Below, piece by piece: positions 18,236 through 26,949 of a stretch of 64,000 nt of DNA. Position 1 is the first letter of the stretch, and each line of letters begins with the position of its first letter. Origin of the DNA: Anaerolineae bacterium. GTDB taxonomy: Bacteria > Chloroflexota > Anaerolineae > Aggregatilineales > Phototrophicaceae. Position numbers and translations under genes: made by a program. The notes beneath the pieces were generated by a model that was given only the letters and a program-made list of their open reading frames with translations, was not told where the DNA came from and ran no database searches. The stretch is from assembly GCA_022841825.1 (NCBI GenBank), contig JALHQT010000005.1, positions 372,001 through 436,000 of the forward strand. The letters are read 5' to 3'.

Positions 18236-18826
18236 TCCCGCCAAAATCGGCAGGATCATCTGCATCGCCCGCCCGCGATGGCTGATGGCGTGCTTCTGCT
18301 CCGGCGGCAGTTGGTCGAACGTCACGTCGTAGCCGTCCGGGATGAAGACCGGGTCGAAGCCGAAGCCGTGCGTGCCCGTCCCCGGCGCAAATGCGATCCG
18401 TCCCGCGCATTCGCCCCGCACCTGCTCCGTCGTCCCGTCGCGCCTGACGAGCGCGATCACACAGACGAAGCGCGCACCCCGCTCGCCTTCCGGCACGTTC
18501 GCCAGCTCGCCGAGCAGCTTCATGTAACGGTCGCGATCACTCGCGCCGTCGCCCGCGTAACGCGCGGTCAGCACGCCTGGTCGCCCATCCAGCGCATCGA
18601 CCATCAAGCCGCTGTCATCCGCCAATGTCGCCAGCCCGCTCGCCTGGGCATAGGCGCGCGCCTTGTGAATGGCGTTCTCCTCGAACGTGTCGAACGGTTC
18701 ATCGACCTTGAGCGTATGCAGATCAATATCACGCAGTCCGACAGTCTCGTAGGAAAGTGTGGCGAACATCTCGCCATATTCGCGGACTTTGCCCGCGTTG
18801 CTGGAAGCGATGAGTAACTTTGGCAT
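18224..18826 (-). CDS. rdgB: XTP/dITP diphosphatase (RdgB/HAM1)
   Basis: MPKLLIASSNAGKVREYGEMF...TFEENAIHKARAYAQASGLATLADDSGLMVDALDGRPGVLTARYAG. Confidence 0.92.
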   Translation of the reverse strand: MPKLLIASSNAGKVREYGEMFATLSYETVGLRDIDLHTLKVDEPFDTFEENAIHKARAYAQASGLATLADDSGLMVDALDGRPGVLTARYAGDGASDRDRYMKLLGELANVPEGERGARFVCVIALVRRDGTTEQVRGECAGRIAFAPGTGTHGFGFDPVFIPDGYDVTFDQLPPEQKHAISHRGRAMQMILPILAGLSA

Positions 18827-18940
18827 GTCAAGTCCTTCATTTCGCGGATTAGCTTCCTGGCTTTCTAGCTTGATAGCCCTTTTGCCGCGACTGCCATTCG
18901 ACACAAAGCTAATTTGCTATCAAGCTAATTCGCTCATTTG

Positions 18941-20545
18941 CTAGGGTGCCAGCCCCGGTATCACGCGCCACAAAAGCCACAGGTTGAGCGGGATGAGCAG
19001 CGCGATCACCCCCACCGCAACATAATCGCCGTAGGTGCGCCATTTTTGGCGTCCGCCCTCGCCCGCCTCGGAATTGCTGTAGGGACGAGGCGGTGCGAAG
19101 CCTCCCTGTGGGATGCCGCGTCCGTCCTTTCCACGCGCCGACAATCGCCCAACCGCCCAAGCCACCAGCCGATCCAGCCCGCCGCCCACCAGCAGCGCAA
19201 AGGGCAGCAGCCCGGTGTACAGATAGCGCCCCTGGAACTGCACAAACTCGGTGTTGTAGTAGACAAATTGCGCCACCGCCAGCACGAGCACCAGCCCCAG
19301 GACAACCGCCGTCTCCGCATCGACACGCATTTCCTTTGCGTCCTTCGTGTCTTTGCGGTTCGCCTCTGCATTGGAACCGCCAGGACGCCAGGAACGCCGC
19401 GAAAGCAGCCACCCTGCCAGCGCCGCCACCAACAGCACACCCATCGCCCAGTATGCCCAGGTCGGCAGTGGCAGCGACATCCAGCCCAGTTGCCCAAAGA
19501 AACTCTGGTAGGTGGTCGTCAGCGCGCGCGACAGGTACTCGCCCGCGCCAAGGTCGGAGATCAGCGTCTCGGTGCGGAGCTGCCCGACGACCACGCGATC
19601 ATGCGCCGCCAAGCCCAGGAAGTCGGGCGCGCCATAGGTGGCAAGGTTGCGCACCCACCACACGCCCGCCAGCACGAGCGCGGGGACGAGGAAGGCGGCG
19701 AGACGCAGGGCAACCGCCTGGGGTTGAAAACCCCAGGCTACAGCTTGCGGCGGGAAGCCGCTTGAAAGCGGCTCTGACCCGCCGCGACTCGCCTTCGCCG
19801 GAGGGTGAGATGGGTCTTCAGACCCTTTCCCGCCGGATTGTTGTAGCCGTGGGGCTTTCAGCCCCCGACGAAGCGCCCTGATCACAATCGCCACTGGGAC
19901 GACGCCGAGCAGGAAGATCGCGCTCACCTTGGTCAACAGCGCCAACCCGACCAGCACGCCCAGTACCATCTCCGTGCGCAGGTCGCGTGCCTCGGCGCGC
20001 AAATACGTCACCACGCCGATCAGCGTCAGCCCGATCAGCGACCAGGAGAGCGCGTCATTATTGACCGATGCGCTGATGCCGAGGAACTGCGGCAGGAAGC
20101 CAACGAACGCCGCCGCCGCCAGTGCCGCGCCCGGACGCCGGGGAAGCACGAGCCAGGTCAGGATGTAGGCATAGATGACGACCGTCATCCCAAAGAAGAC
20201 CGTCGCCAGCCGAAGCGCGAGCAGGCTGCCCCCTGTGACAGGATAGATCCCTGAGAGCAGCAGGTAGTAAAGTGGCGGCTGATGGTCTTCGTACTGGATG
20301 GACGGCAGTTCGTCGAGCAGGGTGGGCGCGAAGTTGTTCGCCTTAAGCTGATCGAGATACGCCGAGTCCCAATCACCCTCCGCGATGATCGGGCAGCAGC
20401 CGCCATTCGCAAGCTGGGCGATGTAGTTGTAATGCGCAGGCTCGTCCGGTGCCTGCCAGGCGGGCGTGCGGATGGCGAAGAGCGCGCCGAGCAGCAGATA
20501 GCCGAGGCAAATGGCGAGCAGCGGAAACGGCGACGTGCGGTACAT
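18941..20545 (-). CDS. Polytopic membrane glycosyltransferase-like protein (DUF2142/GT39-like)
   Basis: APDEPAHYNYIAQLANGG...YEDHQPPLYYLLLSGIYPVTGG; about 10 TM; two in-frame repeat insertions. Confidence 0.75.
   Translation of the reverse strand: MYRTSPFPLLAICLGYLLLGALFAIRTPAWQAPDEPAHYNYIAQLANGGCCPIIAEGDWDSAYLDQLKANNFAPTLLDELPSIQYEDHQPPLYYLLLSGIYPVTGGSLLALRLATVFFGMTVVIYAYILTWLVLPRRPGAALAAAAFVGFLPQFLGISASVNNDALSWSLIGLTLIGVVTYLRAEARDLRTEMVLGVLVGLALLTKVSAIFLLGVVPVAIVIRALRRGLKAPRLQQSGGKGSEDPSHPPAKASRGGSEPLSSGFPPQAVAWGFQPQAVALRLAAFLVPALVLAGVWWVRNLATYGAPDFLGLAAHDRVVVGQLRTETLISDLGAGEYLSRALTTTYQSFFGQLGWMSLPLPTWAYWAMGVLLVAALAGWLLSRRSWRPGGSNAEANRKDTKDAKEMRVDAETAVVLGLVLVLAVAQFVYYNTEFVQFQGRYLYTGLLPFALLVGGGLDRLVAWAVGRLSARGKDGRGIPQGGFAPPRPYSNSEAGEGGRQKWRTYGDYVAVGVIALLIPLNLWLLWRVIPGLAP
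19338..19397. repeat. Second locus of the AACCGCAAAGACACGAAGGACGC repeat
   Basis: GCGTCCTTCGTGTCTTTGCGGTT (19338-19360) and inverted AACCGCCAGGACGCCAGGAACGC (19375-19397); left arm matches the 16832 copy at 21/23. Confidence 0.78.
19717..19865. repeat. Array of four short palindromes inside an ORF
   Basis: CCTGGGGTTgaaAACCCCAGG; AGCCGCTTgaAAGCGGCT; GGGTCTtcAGACCC; GGGGCTttcAGCCCC. Confidence 0.85.
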
Positions 20546-20609
20546 AGGCAGCCTGTAGTGTGCGAACAGACCGCCGATTATACCTGCAAGTCACCCAGGC
20601 GCGGCAACG

Positions 20610-20828
20610 TTAAGCGGCACGCCGATGGCGCCGGACACTCTGGATCGACAGTGTACGCGGCTCGACGCGGCGGATGACGTGGTAGTGAGCGTGGTGGGCT
20701 GCCAAAGGCGGAGAATAGCGTTCCGTCGGTGGCGCGCTCCGTGCCACTTTCACCAGGCGCTGATACTCTGCTTCCCTGGCGAGTTCGCGAATTCTGATCG
20801 CGACGAGGAGGTGATTCAAAAGCGTCAT
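20610..20828 (-). CDS. Small hypothetical protein
   Basis: 72 aa; strong RBS GGAGGA upstream of ATG at 20828. Confidence 0.45.
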   Translation of the reverse strand: MTLLNHLLVAIRIRELAREAEYQRLVKVARSAPPTERYSPPLAAHHAHYHVIRRVEPRTLSIQSVRRHRRAA

Positions 20829-21131
20829 AGCTTGTCCTCCGTAGTTGCAAGCGGTCTCGCAGTCGAGACGCGCCATCAATAGCCACTGGCGGGCGATTCT
20901 GGCGCTGCACGACGCCAGACATCGCCGGAGAACTCATCTACATTATACGCCCGCTCGGTCAATCGCTCCTAGATGACGAAGATCACCCCCTTGGCTGCTC
21001 TCGCTGCCTGATTGGCGACTTGCCATCAGCAACACTTCCGTATGCACCTGCACCGGGGCTTTGACTCGCCCGCGCCCGCTGCGCAGGTTACACTCTGCTG
21101 CACTATTCGTCATCTTGTCGGAGAATGCACC

Positions 21132-22316
21132 ATGTCCCCCATCGAAACGCTTGAACGCGCGCGCAGTCTGGAAGCGATGACCATCGCCCTGCGCCGCGAC
21201 TTTCATATGAATCCTGAACTGAACTTCCGCGAGGTACGCACTGCCAACCGCGTCGCCGAGGAACTGCGCAAGCTGGGGATCGAATTCGAGACGGGGGTCG
21301 GCATCACGGGCGTGGTCGCGCATATTGGCGAGGGACGCCCCGCCATCGGCATTCGCGGCGACATGGACGCGCTGCCGATCCAGGAGCTGAATGACGTGCC
21401 GTACAAGTCGCAGGTGCCGGGCGTCATGCACGCCTGCGGGCACGACGCGCACACTGCTATCCTGCTGACCGTCGCCAAAATGCTGGTCGAGATGCCCGAC
21501 CGTCCGGCGGGCGAGTTCCGGCTGCTCTTCCAGCCGTCGGAAGAGGAATTCGGCAGCGATGGCAAGAGCGGTGCGGTCCGCATGATCGAGGATGGCGCGC
21601 TTGATAACCTGGATCATGTCATCGCGCTGCACGTCAACAGCGAAAAGCCTGCGGGCAAGATCGGCATTGTCGATGGCTACGCCTGCGCCGCCGTCGATTC
21701 GTTCCGCGCCAAAATCATCGGCGAGGGCTGTCACGGTGCCTACCCGCACACGGGCATCGACCCGATCTACATCGCGGCGCAGGTCATCAACGCGATCCAC
21801 GGCGTGCGCGCGCGGCGCATTAACCCGGTGCTGCCCGCGCTGATCTCGGTCGGCACGATTCACGCGGGCATCGCCGACAACGTCATCCCGGCGGAGGTCG
21901 AGCTGCGCGGCACGATCCGCTCCTACGACGCCGAGGTGCGCCAGCAGCTCGCGGTCGAGCTGGCGCGCGCATTCAGCGTGGCGCGCGCGCTGGGCGGCGA
22001 TTACGAGCTGAAGATCGTCAATGGCTATCCGTCGCTCTACAACAATCCGGACGTGACGAACGAGATCCGCGCCGTCGCCCGCGAGATGCGCGGCGACGAT
22101 GTCTTCTATCAGGATGAAGCGGGGATGGGTGCGGAGGACTTCAGCTACATGGCGCAGAAAGCGCCGGGCGCGATGTTCATGCTCGGCGCGAAGTTCGATG
22201 CGACGAATCGCCCGCACCACAGCCCGATCTTCGACATCGACGAATCGTCGTTCCACCTCGGCGCGGCGGTGTTGACCGAGACGGCTGTCCGACTGGCGCG
22301 GGCGCGGGGAGGATAG
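21132..22316 (+). CDS. M20-family amidohydrolase (hippurate/IAA-amino acid hydrolase type)
   Basis: GIRGDMDALPIQELNDVPYKSQVPGVMHACGHDAHTAILL...GMGAEDFSYMAQKAPGAMFMLG. Confidence 0.92.
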   Translation: MSPIETLERARSLEAMTIALRRDFHMNPELNFREVRTANRVAEELRKLGIEFETGVGITGVVAHIGEGRPAIGIRGDMDALPIQELNDVPYKSQVPGVMHACGHDAHTAILLTVAKMLVEMPDRPAGEFRLLFQPSEEEFGSDGKSGAVRMIEDGALDNLDHVIALHVNSEKPAGKIGIVDGYACAAVDSFRAKIIGEGCHGAYPHTGIDPIYIAAQVINAIHGVRARRINPVLPALISVGTIHAGIADNVIPAEVELRGTIRSYDAEVRQQLAVELARAFSVARALGGDYELKIVNGYPSLYNNPDVTNEIRAVAREMRGDDVFYQDEAGMGAEDFSYMAQKAPGAMFMLGAKFDATNRPHHSPIFDIDESSFHLGAAVLTETAVRLARARGG

Positions 22317-22328
22317 CTCCCCCGCCCC

Positions 22329-23174
22329 TTAGCGCTCGCGGGGGTGGACGCGCGCTTCCAGCGCCTCGTGGAAAACCGTCAGCGCCCGCTCCATCGTGAT
22401 CTCGGGGCTGACTTTCCAGACATAATCGATGTCTTCCATCACCGTCCTGCCAAAGGCGCTGGCACTCGTCAGCGCCAGATGCGGTGCTTCGCTGGTCGTG
22501 TGGCGCGCCCAGAACGGCGCGAACAGGATGTTCTCATCGACGACGTAGCTCGCAAATGCCGGGGGAGCCTCGTAAAACCGCAGTTCGAAGGCAGGCTCCT
22601 CGTGGAGATGCCAATCCTGGATCGTGCGCGGCATGTCTTCCAGATAGGCGTAGAACGAGAACAAACTCACTTTTGTCGTCTCGTAGCGCATGTTCACTAG
22701 CGGCGAGTCCGGCTTGAGCAGGAGCATCCGAGCCTGCGCGCCCCGTTTGACCGCCGACACAAACTCCTCGGTGAACTTCATCGGGTAGAGCAGCCAGTTC
22801 TGCACAATCCAGATTTGGCTATCCGGCTTCGCAAGCGCGCACCACTCGCTGAATCGTCGGTCGTAAGCGTCCGAACCTATCAAGTCTTCCTGCTCCATGC
22901 TGCTGTGATACTTGCCGCTGCGCGCCATCTGGAATGCTTCCATGATGGGCGCTTTGGGAAAGTCTTCCCGCACACGCCCGACCGCATCCAGGAATGCCCT
23001 GATGCTGCCATCATTAGGCGTGTTGCTGCCGTCAATCCACCGTTGTAAGGTCTTGGTCGCTACCCCGAGGTCCTGATCGCCTTTTTCCCAGGCGGGGATG
23101 TATTCATGAAGTGCCTGTTGCAACCGGCTTTGAAACAACTGCTTTTGTGAATTTACGCCGTTCATCTTGATCAC
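22329..23174 (-). CDS. HTH-like regulator with C-terminal PLD/DUF5919-like sensor domain
   Basis: VATKTLQRWIDGSNTPNDGSIRAFLDAVG (HTH-like); SEWCALAKPDSQIWIVQNWLLYP...ARMLLLKPDSPLVNMRYETT. Confidence 0.5.
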   Translation of the reverse strand: MIKMNGVNSQKQLFQSRLQQALHEYIPAWEKGDQDLGVATKTLQRWIDGSNTPNDGSIRAFLDAVGRVREDFPKAPIMEAFQMARSGKYHSSMEQEDLIGSDAYDRRFSEWCALAKPDSQIWIVQNWLLYPMKFTEEFVSAVKRGAQARMLLLKPDSPLVNMRYETTKVSLFSFYAYLEDMPRTIQDWHLHEEPAFELRFYEAPPAFASYVVDENILFAPFWARHTTSEAPHLALTSASAFGRTVMEDIDYVWKVSPEITMERALTVFHEALEARVHPRER

Positions 23175-23272
23175 CCAGACCCACCCGATTTGATCTTTAA
23201 GGTAAGTATAAGGCAGCTTGAATCATACGGAATTGGGGTCGGATAGGAATTGTGTCCTAATCTGGAATATGT

Positions 23273-23332
23273 CATCCAGTTTGTCCGATCTGTCTTGTGA
23301 TTGCCAGCACTTGATCGGACAAACCTGGGATG
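23273..23332 (-). terminator. Hairpin abutting the UbiB stop codon (terminator or operator)
   Basis: Perfect 12-bp arms GTTTGTCCGATC (23279-23290)/GATCGGACAAAC (23313-23324), extended with bulges by CATCC/GGATG; no clear T-tract. Confidence 0.45.
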
Positions 23333-25270
23333 TCATTCGCCAAAGAGCGAGGTGAGCAGCGCGATCCCGCTGAAGACGTAGCCCGCGACCGCCGGGATGA
23401 GATCGCCATTGGTATAGAGCAGGGTCGAAGCCACGACTAACCCGCCGAAGATCACGGCGCGCGTTGTCCGCTTGCTCTGCTGCTCGATACGCCGAAGCTG
23501 CGCCTTGTAGCGAGCGTTTGGCTCCACCTGGATGCGCAGGTCGCCGCTTTCGAGGCGCTTGACAAGGTCGCCTGTGCCATTGCTGGCGGGCGCGCTGAGG
23601 AACTGCCCCACCTGCTGCCCAATCGTCATCAGTGCCTGCCCGGCGTTGCCGCTCAGGACGGCTTGCAGGATGGGCGAGTTGAATGGCGAACTGGTGGGCA
23701 GCCCGCCCTCGCGTACCGTTCGGAGCAGGAACTTCTGCGTGAACGGCTGGAGTTCGCTCCAGGGGTTGAAAGTCGGATCAATCGCCGTACACATGCCGCT
23801 CAGGATGCTGACGGTGCGCCCCAGGTAGATGAAATCCTGCGGCACCTGGAACGGCATGGCGAAGATCAGGTCGTTGAACTCTTTGCCCAGGTCGGCAGCA
23901 GCGCTGTAGCTGATGTTCGCCATCTCGTTCATGCTCAAGCCCCAGACCGTGTTGAAGACGGCGCGCGTAGCCTCTTCGATGCGGTCGAGGTCGGCTTCGG
24001 GCGTCAGGAAGCCGAGCTGCTGGTAGCTTTCGATCAAGCCGCGCGCGTCGCGTTGGACGACCGCCGTCAGTGTGCTGATCAAGCCGCCAGCGATCTGCGG
24101 GGTGAGCGTGCCCGTCATCCCGAAGTCGATGAAGATCAGGTAGAACGGGCGCTCGCCGTGCCTGCTGGGAGCATCCGGATCTTCCGGCAATGGATAGACG
24201 AACAGGTTGCCCGGATGCGGATCGGCATGGAAGAAGCGCTGCTCGAAGATCTGCGTCAGGTAGGTGTCCATCAGCCGCTTGGCGACTTCCTTGCGGCTGA
24301 TGCCCGCCGCTTCCAGCGCGGTGTAGTCGTTGACCTTGAGGGTGGTCACATCTTCGATGGTCAGCAGACGGTCGGTCGAGTGTTCCTGATAAACCGTCGG
24401 GATGTAGACGCCCATGTCATCCCGGAACATGTTGGTGAAGGTCTGGGCGTTGCGCAGTTCATGCTTGTACGACAGCTCTTCCAGCAGCACACGCCCGAAT
24501 TCGCGCGCGAGCGCCACCGCGTCGGCGCGCTTGCTGACGAAGCTGAAGTTCATGGCGAAACGCGCGACTGCGTTCAGTGCAGACAGGTCGGTGTGGCAGA
24601 TCTGGTCAATGCCGGGGCGCTGGATCTTGACGACGACGCGGTCGCCATTGAGCAGGCGCGCGCGGTAGACCTGCCCCAGCGAGGCGGCAGCCAGCGGCTC
24701 ATCGGCGAACCAGCTAAAGCGGGCGCTGATCGGACCCAGCTCGCGTTCGACGATCTGCATCATCGTCTTGTTGGGGATCGATGGCACGGTATCGCGCAGC
24801 GCCGCCAGCTCCTCGGTCACTTCCGGCGGCAGGATGTCCACGCGCGTCGAGATGAACTGCCCCGCCTTGATCATCACGCCGCCCGTCTCGATGGCGAAGT
24901 GTTTGAAGGCACGCGCATAGCGCGTCCAGCGGCGCAGGTTCGTCCGTTCGACATACTTCGGCGCGTAGTTGCTGACGAACATCTGCCAGAAGACGAGCCG
25001 CGCGAAGAGCTGCACCGCGAAAATAAAGATGCGCCAGAAACGCAGGCGCATCCTCAGTCCGCGCGGCGGGTTCGGCTCGGTCGGGATGACGACCTCGCCC
25101 TGCTGCTCCATGTCGATGGCGCGAAAGGCGGCGGGCAGCGCCCCCGCCCCATTCATGCCCGGCGCGGGCGCACGCCATGCAGGATCGTGTGCCCCATTGC
25201 CGTTACGCGCGCTGTTTGACGGTGTCGCGTGCGAAACGGATGGCGAGGGTGGATTGTTCAAATTTTGCAT
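23333..25270 (-). CDS. ABC1/UbiB/AarF-family atypical kinase
   Basis: GQFISTRVDILPPEVTEELAALRDTVPSIP...AAASLGQVYRARLLNGDRVVVKIQRPGI...FFHADPHPGNLFVYP...FIDFGMTG; start uncertain, overlaps the next CDS. Confidence 0.92.
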   Translation of the reverse strand: MQNLNNPPSPSVSHATPSNSARNGNGAHDPAWRAPAPGMNGAGALPAAFRAIDMEQQGEVVIPTEPNPPRGLRMRLRFWRIFIFAVQLFARLVFWQMFVSNYAPKYVERTNLRRWTRYARAFKHFAIETGGVMIKAGQFISTRVDILPPEVTEELAALRDTVPSIPNKTMMQIVERELGPISARFSWFADEPLAAASLGQVYRARLLNGDRVVVKIQRPGIDQICHTDLSALNAVARFAMNFSFVSKRADAVALAREFGRVLLEELSYKHELRNAQTFTNMFRDDMGVYIPTVYQEHSTDRLLTIEDVTTLKVNDYTALEAAGISRKEVAKRLMDTYLTQIFEQRFFHADPHPGNLFVYPLPEDPDAPSRHGERPFYLIFIDFGMTGTLTPQIAGGLISTLTAVVQRDARGLIESYQQLGFLTPEADLDRIEEATRAVFNTVWGLSMNEMANISYSAAADLGKEFNDLIFAMPFQVPQDFIYLGRTVSILSGMCTAIDPTFNPWSELQPFTQKFLLRTVREGGLPTSSPFNSPILQAVLSGNAGQALMTIGQQVGQFLSAPASNGTGDLVKRLESGDLRIQVEPNARYKAQLRRIEQQSKRTTRAVIFGGLVVASTLLYTNGDLIPAVAGYVFSGIALLTSLFGE

Positions 25271-26393
25271 CGGCAATCTCAAGTTCCCATAGAGCGAACG
25301 GGAGGACGATATTTCGTCGGTACGGTCCCACGCGCAGCGTCAGTTCGTCGCGCGAACGATAGATTTCCAGGTCTTCCTTGCTGGCAAAAGGCAGCGGCAC
25401 ATACAGCATCGTCTCGCCCTCGGCATTGGTCTCGATCCGATGCGGCTTGCCGTCGAACAGCTTCTGTGCAGGCTCTCGCTCGCTGTACAACGCATTGCCC
25501 AGCAGACGCAGACTGTCCAAACCGCCGACTTCGTTGCCGAACAGCGGTGCCTTGAGCAGCGGCAGTTCGCCGAACGCTTCGCCGATCAGCGTGAGGTTCT
25601 CCTTCTGCGTGCGCTTCCACATCTCGAAATACGGGTCGGTCACGCTGTCCGGGATAATGCGGTTGCAGAGGATGGCGTCGGTGGCGTAGCCATACAGATT
25701 GAGATAGGTGTAGGTGCGCTGCGTCTCTTTGATGACCATGCGCTCCGGGTTGACGACCAGGCGCACGCTGGAGATTTCGGGATCAGTCAGGATTTGCCGG
25801 ACTTTGTCGAGCGTGTCGAAGAGCGCGTTGACCTCATCCCAGGCGCTGGCTTCGGGAATCGCGTCGCCGCGCCCGATCAGCTTGCCAATCGGGCGAATGA
25901 TCTTCGACGCGCCGCGCGTCAGCGAGATGATCTTATCGAACCACCAGCGCGTCACGTCCGGCAGACTGAGCAGGCGCAGCGTCTCGGCGGTCGGCGCTGC
26001 ATCAACAATCAGCACATCGAACTCATTCTGTTGGACATACTGGTTGATCCAAAGGAGATGGGCACCTTCCTCCAAGCCCGGCAGGATTGTGACCTCTTCC
26101 GCGACGATGCTCTCGACCCCGGGGCGGCTGAACAACGCCGTCATGTAACGCTGAATCTTGCCCCAGTACTTATCCATCGAATAGCGCGTATCGACTTCCT
26201 GCGCCCAGAGATTGGGGTAGATTTCGGTGGGTTCGGGTCCGATGGTCTTGTCGAGGGAATCACCGAGGCTGTGGGCAGTGTCGGTGCTGATGACGATGGT
26301 CTTCAATCCCTGCTCGGCACAGCGCAGCGCTGTTGCAGCCGAGATACTCGTTTTACCAACCCCGCCTTTGCCCGTGTGGACGATGACACGCAT
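25203..26393 (-). CDS. ArsA/Get3-family ATPase
   Basis: VHTGKGGVGKTSISAATALRCAEQGLKTIVISTDTAHSLGDSLD. Confidence 0.92.
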   Translation of the reverse strand: MRVIVHTGKGGVGKTSISAATALRCAEQGLKTIVISTDTAHSLGDSLDKTIGPEPTEIYPNLWAQEVDTRYSMDKYWGKIQRYMTALFSRPGVESIVAEEVTILPGLEEGAHLLWINQYVQQNEFDVLIVDAAPTAETLRLLSLPDVTRWWFDKIISLTRGASKIIRPIGKLIGRGDAIPEASAWDEVNALFDTLDKVRQILTDPEISSVRLVVNPERMVIKETQRTYTYLNLYGYATDAILCNRIIPDSVTDPYFEMWKRTQKENLTLIGEAFGELPLLKAPLFGNEVGGLDSLRLLGNALYSEREPAQKLFDGKPHRIETNAEGETMLYVPLPFASKEDLEIYRSRDELTLRVGPYRRNIVLPFALWELEIADAKFEQSTLAIRFARDTVKQRA

Positions 26394-26407
26394 GTCTGTC
26401 TCTTTCG

Positions 26408-26423
26408 TTCAGATTGTTCTGAA
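26408..26423. promoter_or_regulatory. 6-4-6 inverted repeat upstream of the ArsA-like gene
   Basis: TTCAGA-ttgt-TCTGAA, exact. Confidence 0.4.
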
Positions 26424-26569
26424 TTGTACAATAGGATCGCAAGCCTGTTCCTTGCTTCTCATCCAACGTATACGAAGCAGCGGGGGTGCGGGTTGTGCAG
26501 CGCGGCGGTCAGAAGCGATGATCCATGCTTGACGCTGGGGGGAGACGCTGGTAGACTACCCTTTATTGT

Positions 26570-26642
26570 GGCCCTATCGTCCAGAGGCCTAGGACGTCAC
26601 CCTTTCAAGGTGAAGACCAGGGTTCGAATCCCTGTAGGGTCA
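26570..26642 (+). tRNA. tRNA-Glu(TTC)
   Basis: GGCCCTA...TAGGGTC acceptor, anticodon loop CTTTCAA, TpsiC GGTTCGAATCC; 3' CCA not encoded. Confidence 0.93.
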
Positions 26643-26685
26643 CTGCTTTACACAACCCTTGAAAGCGCCACACGGCGCATCCTCA

Positions 26686-26706
26686 CCCGCTTGTACGGGG
26701 GTTTTT
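26686..26706 (+). terminator. Short hairpin plus T5 after the tRNA
   Basis: CCCG-cttgta-CGGG-gg-TTTTT. Confidence 0.4.
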
Positions 26707-26717
26707 CGCTTCCCGAC

Positions 26718-26870
26718 ATGCCCATCACGAAGAAGCACATCTCCAAAGCCGAGCGCAACGCCGACATTATCGCGCGGCACCAAGCAGGCGAAAACCTGTC
26801 GGAAATCGCACGCGAGTACGGCATCAGCCCTCAGCGTGCGCACCAGATTGTGACGGGTAAGTCGAATTGA
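26718..26870 (+). CDS. Small (50 aa) HTH protein
   Basis: MPITKKHISKAERNADIIARHQAGENLSEIAREYGISPQRAHQIVTGKSN, sigma-region-4-like HTH. Confidence 0.6.
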   Translation: MPITKKHISKAERNADIIARHQAGENLSEIAREYGISPQRAHQIVTGKSN

Positions 26871-26949
26871 ACTTGCGGAGAAGCATAGCAGTACAGATTA
26901 GGTCGTCACAACAATGTCACCGTCCTGTCGAAATGACGGGCGGTGATCC

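Noticed and set aside
20943-22256. 437-aa minus-strand ORF opposite the M20 hydrolase
   Set aside because: Arg/Asp/His-rich antisense composition; the plus-strand gene is unambiguous
23663-25219. 518-aa plus-strand ORF opposite UbiB
   Set aside because: Antisense frame of a clear UbiB-family gene; no recognisable domain
25440-26870. 476-aa plus-strand ORF opposite ArsA running through the tRNA
   Set aside because: Antisense to ArsA and overlaps tRNA-Glu; only the last 50 codons look real
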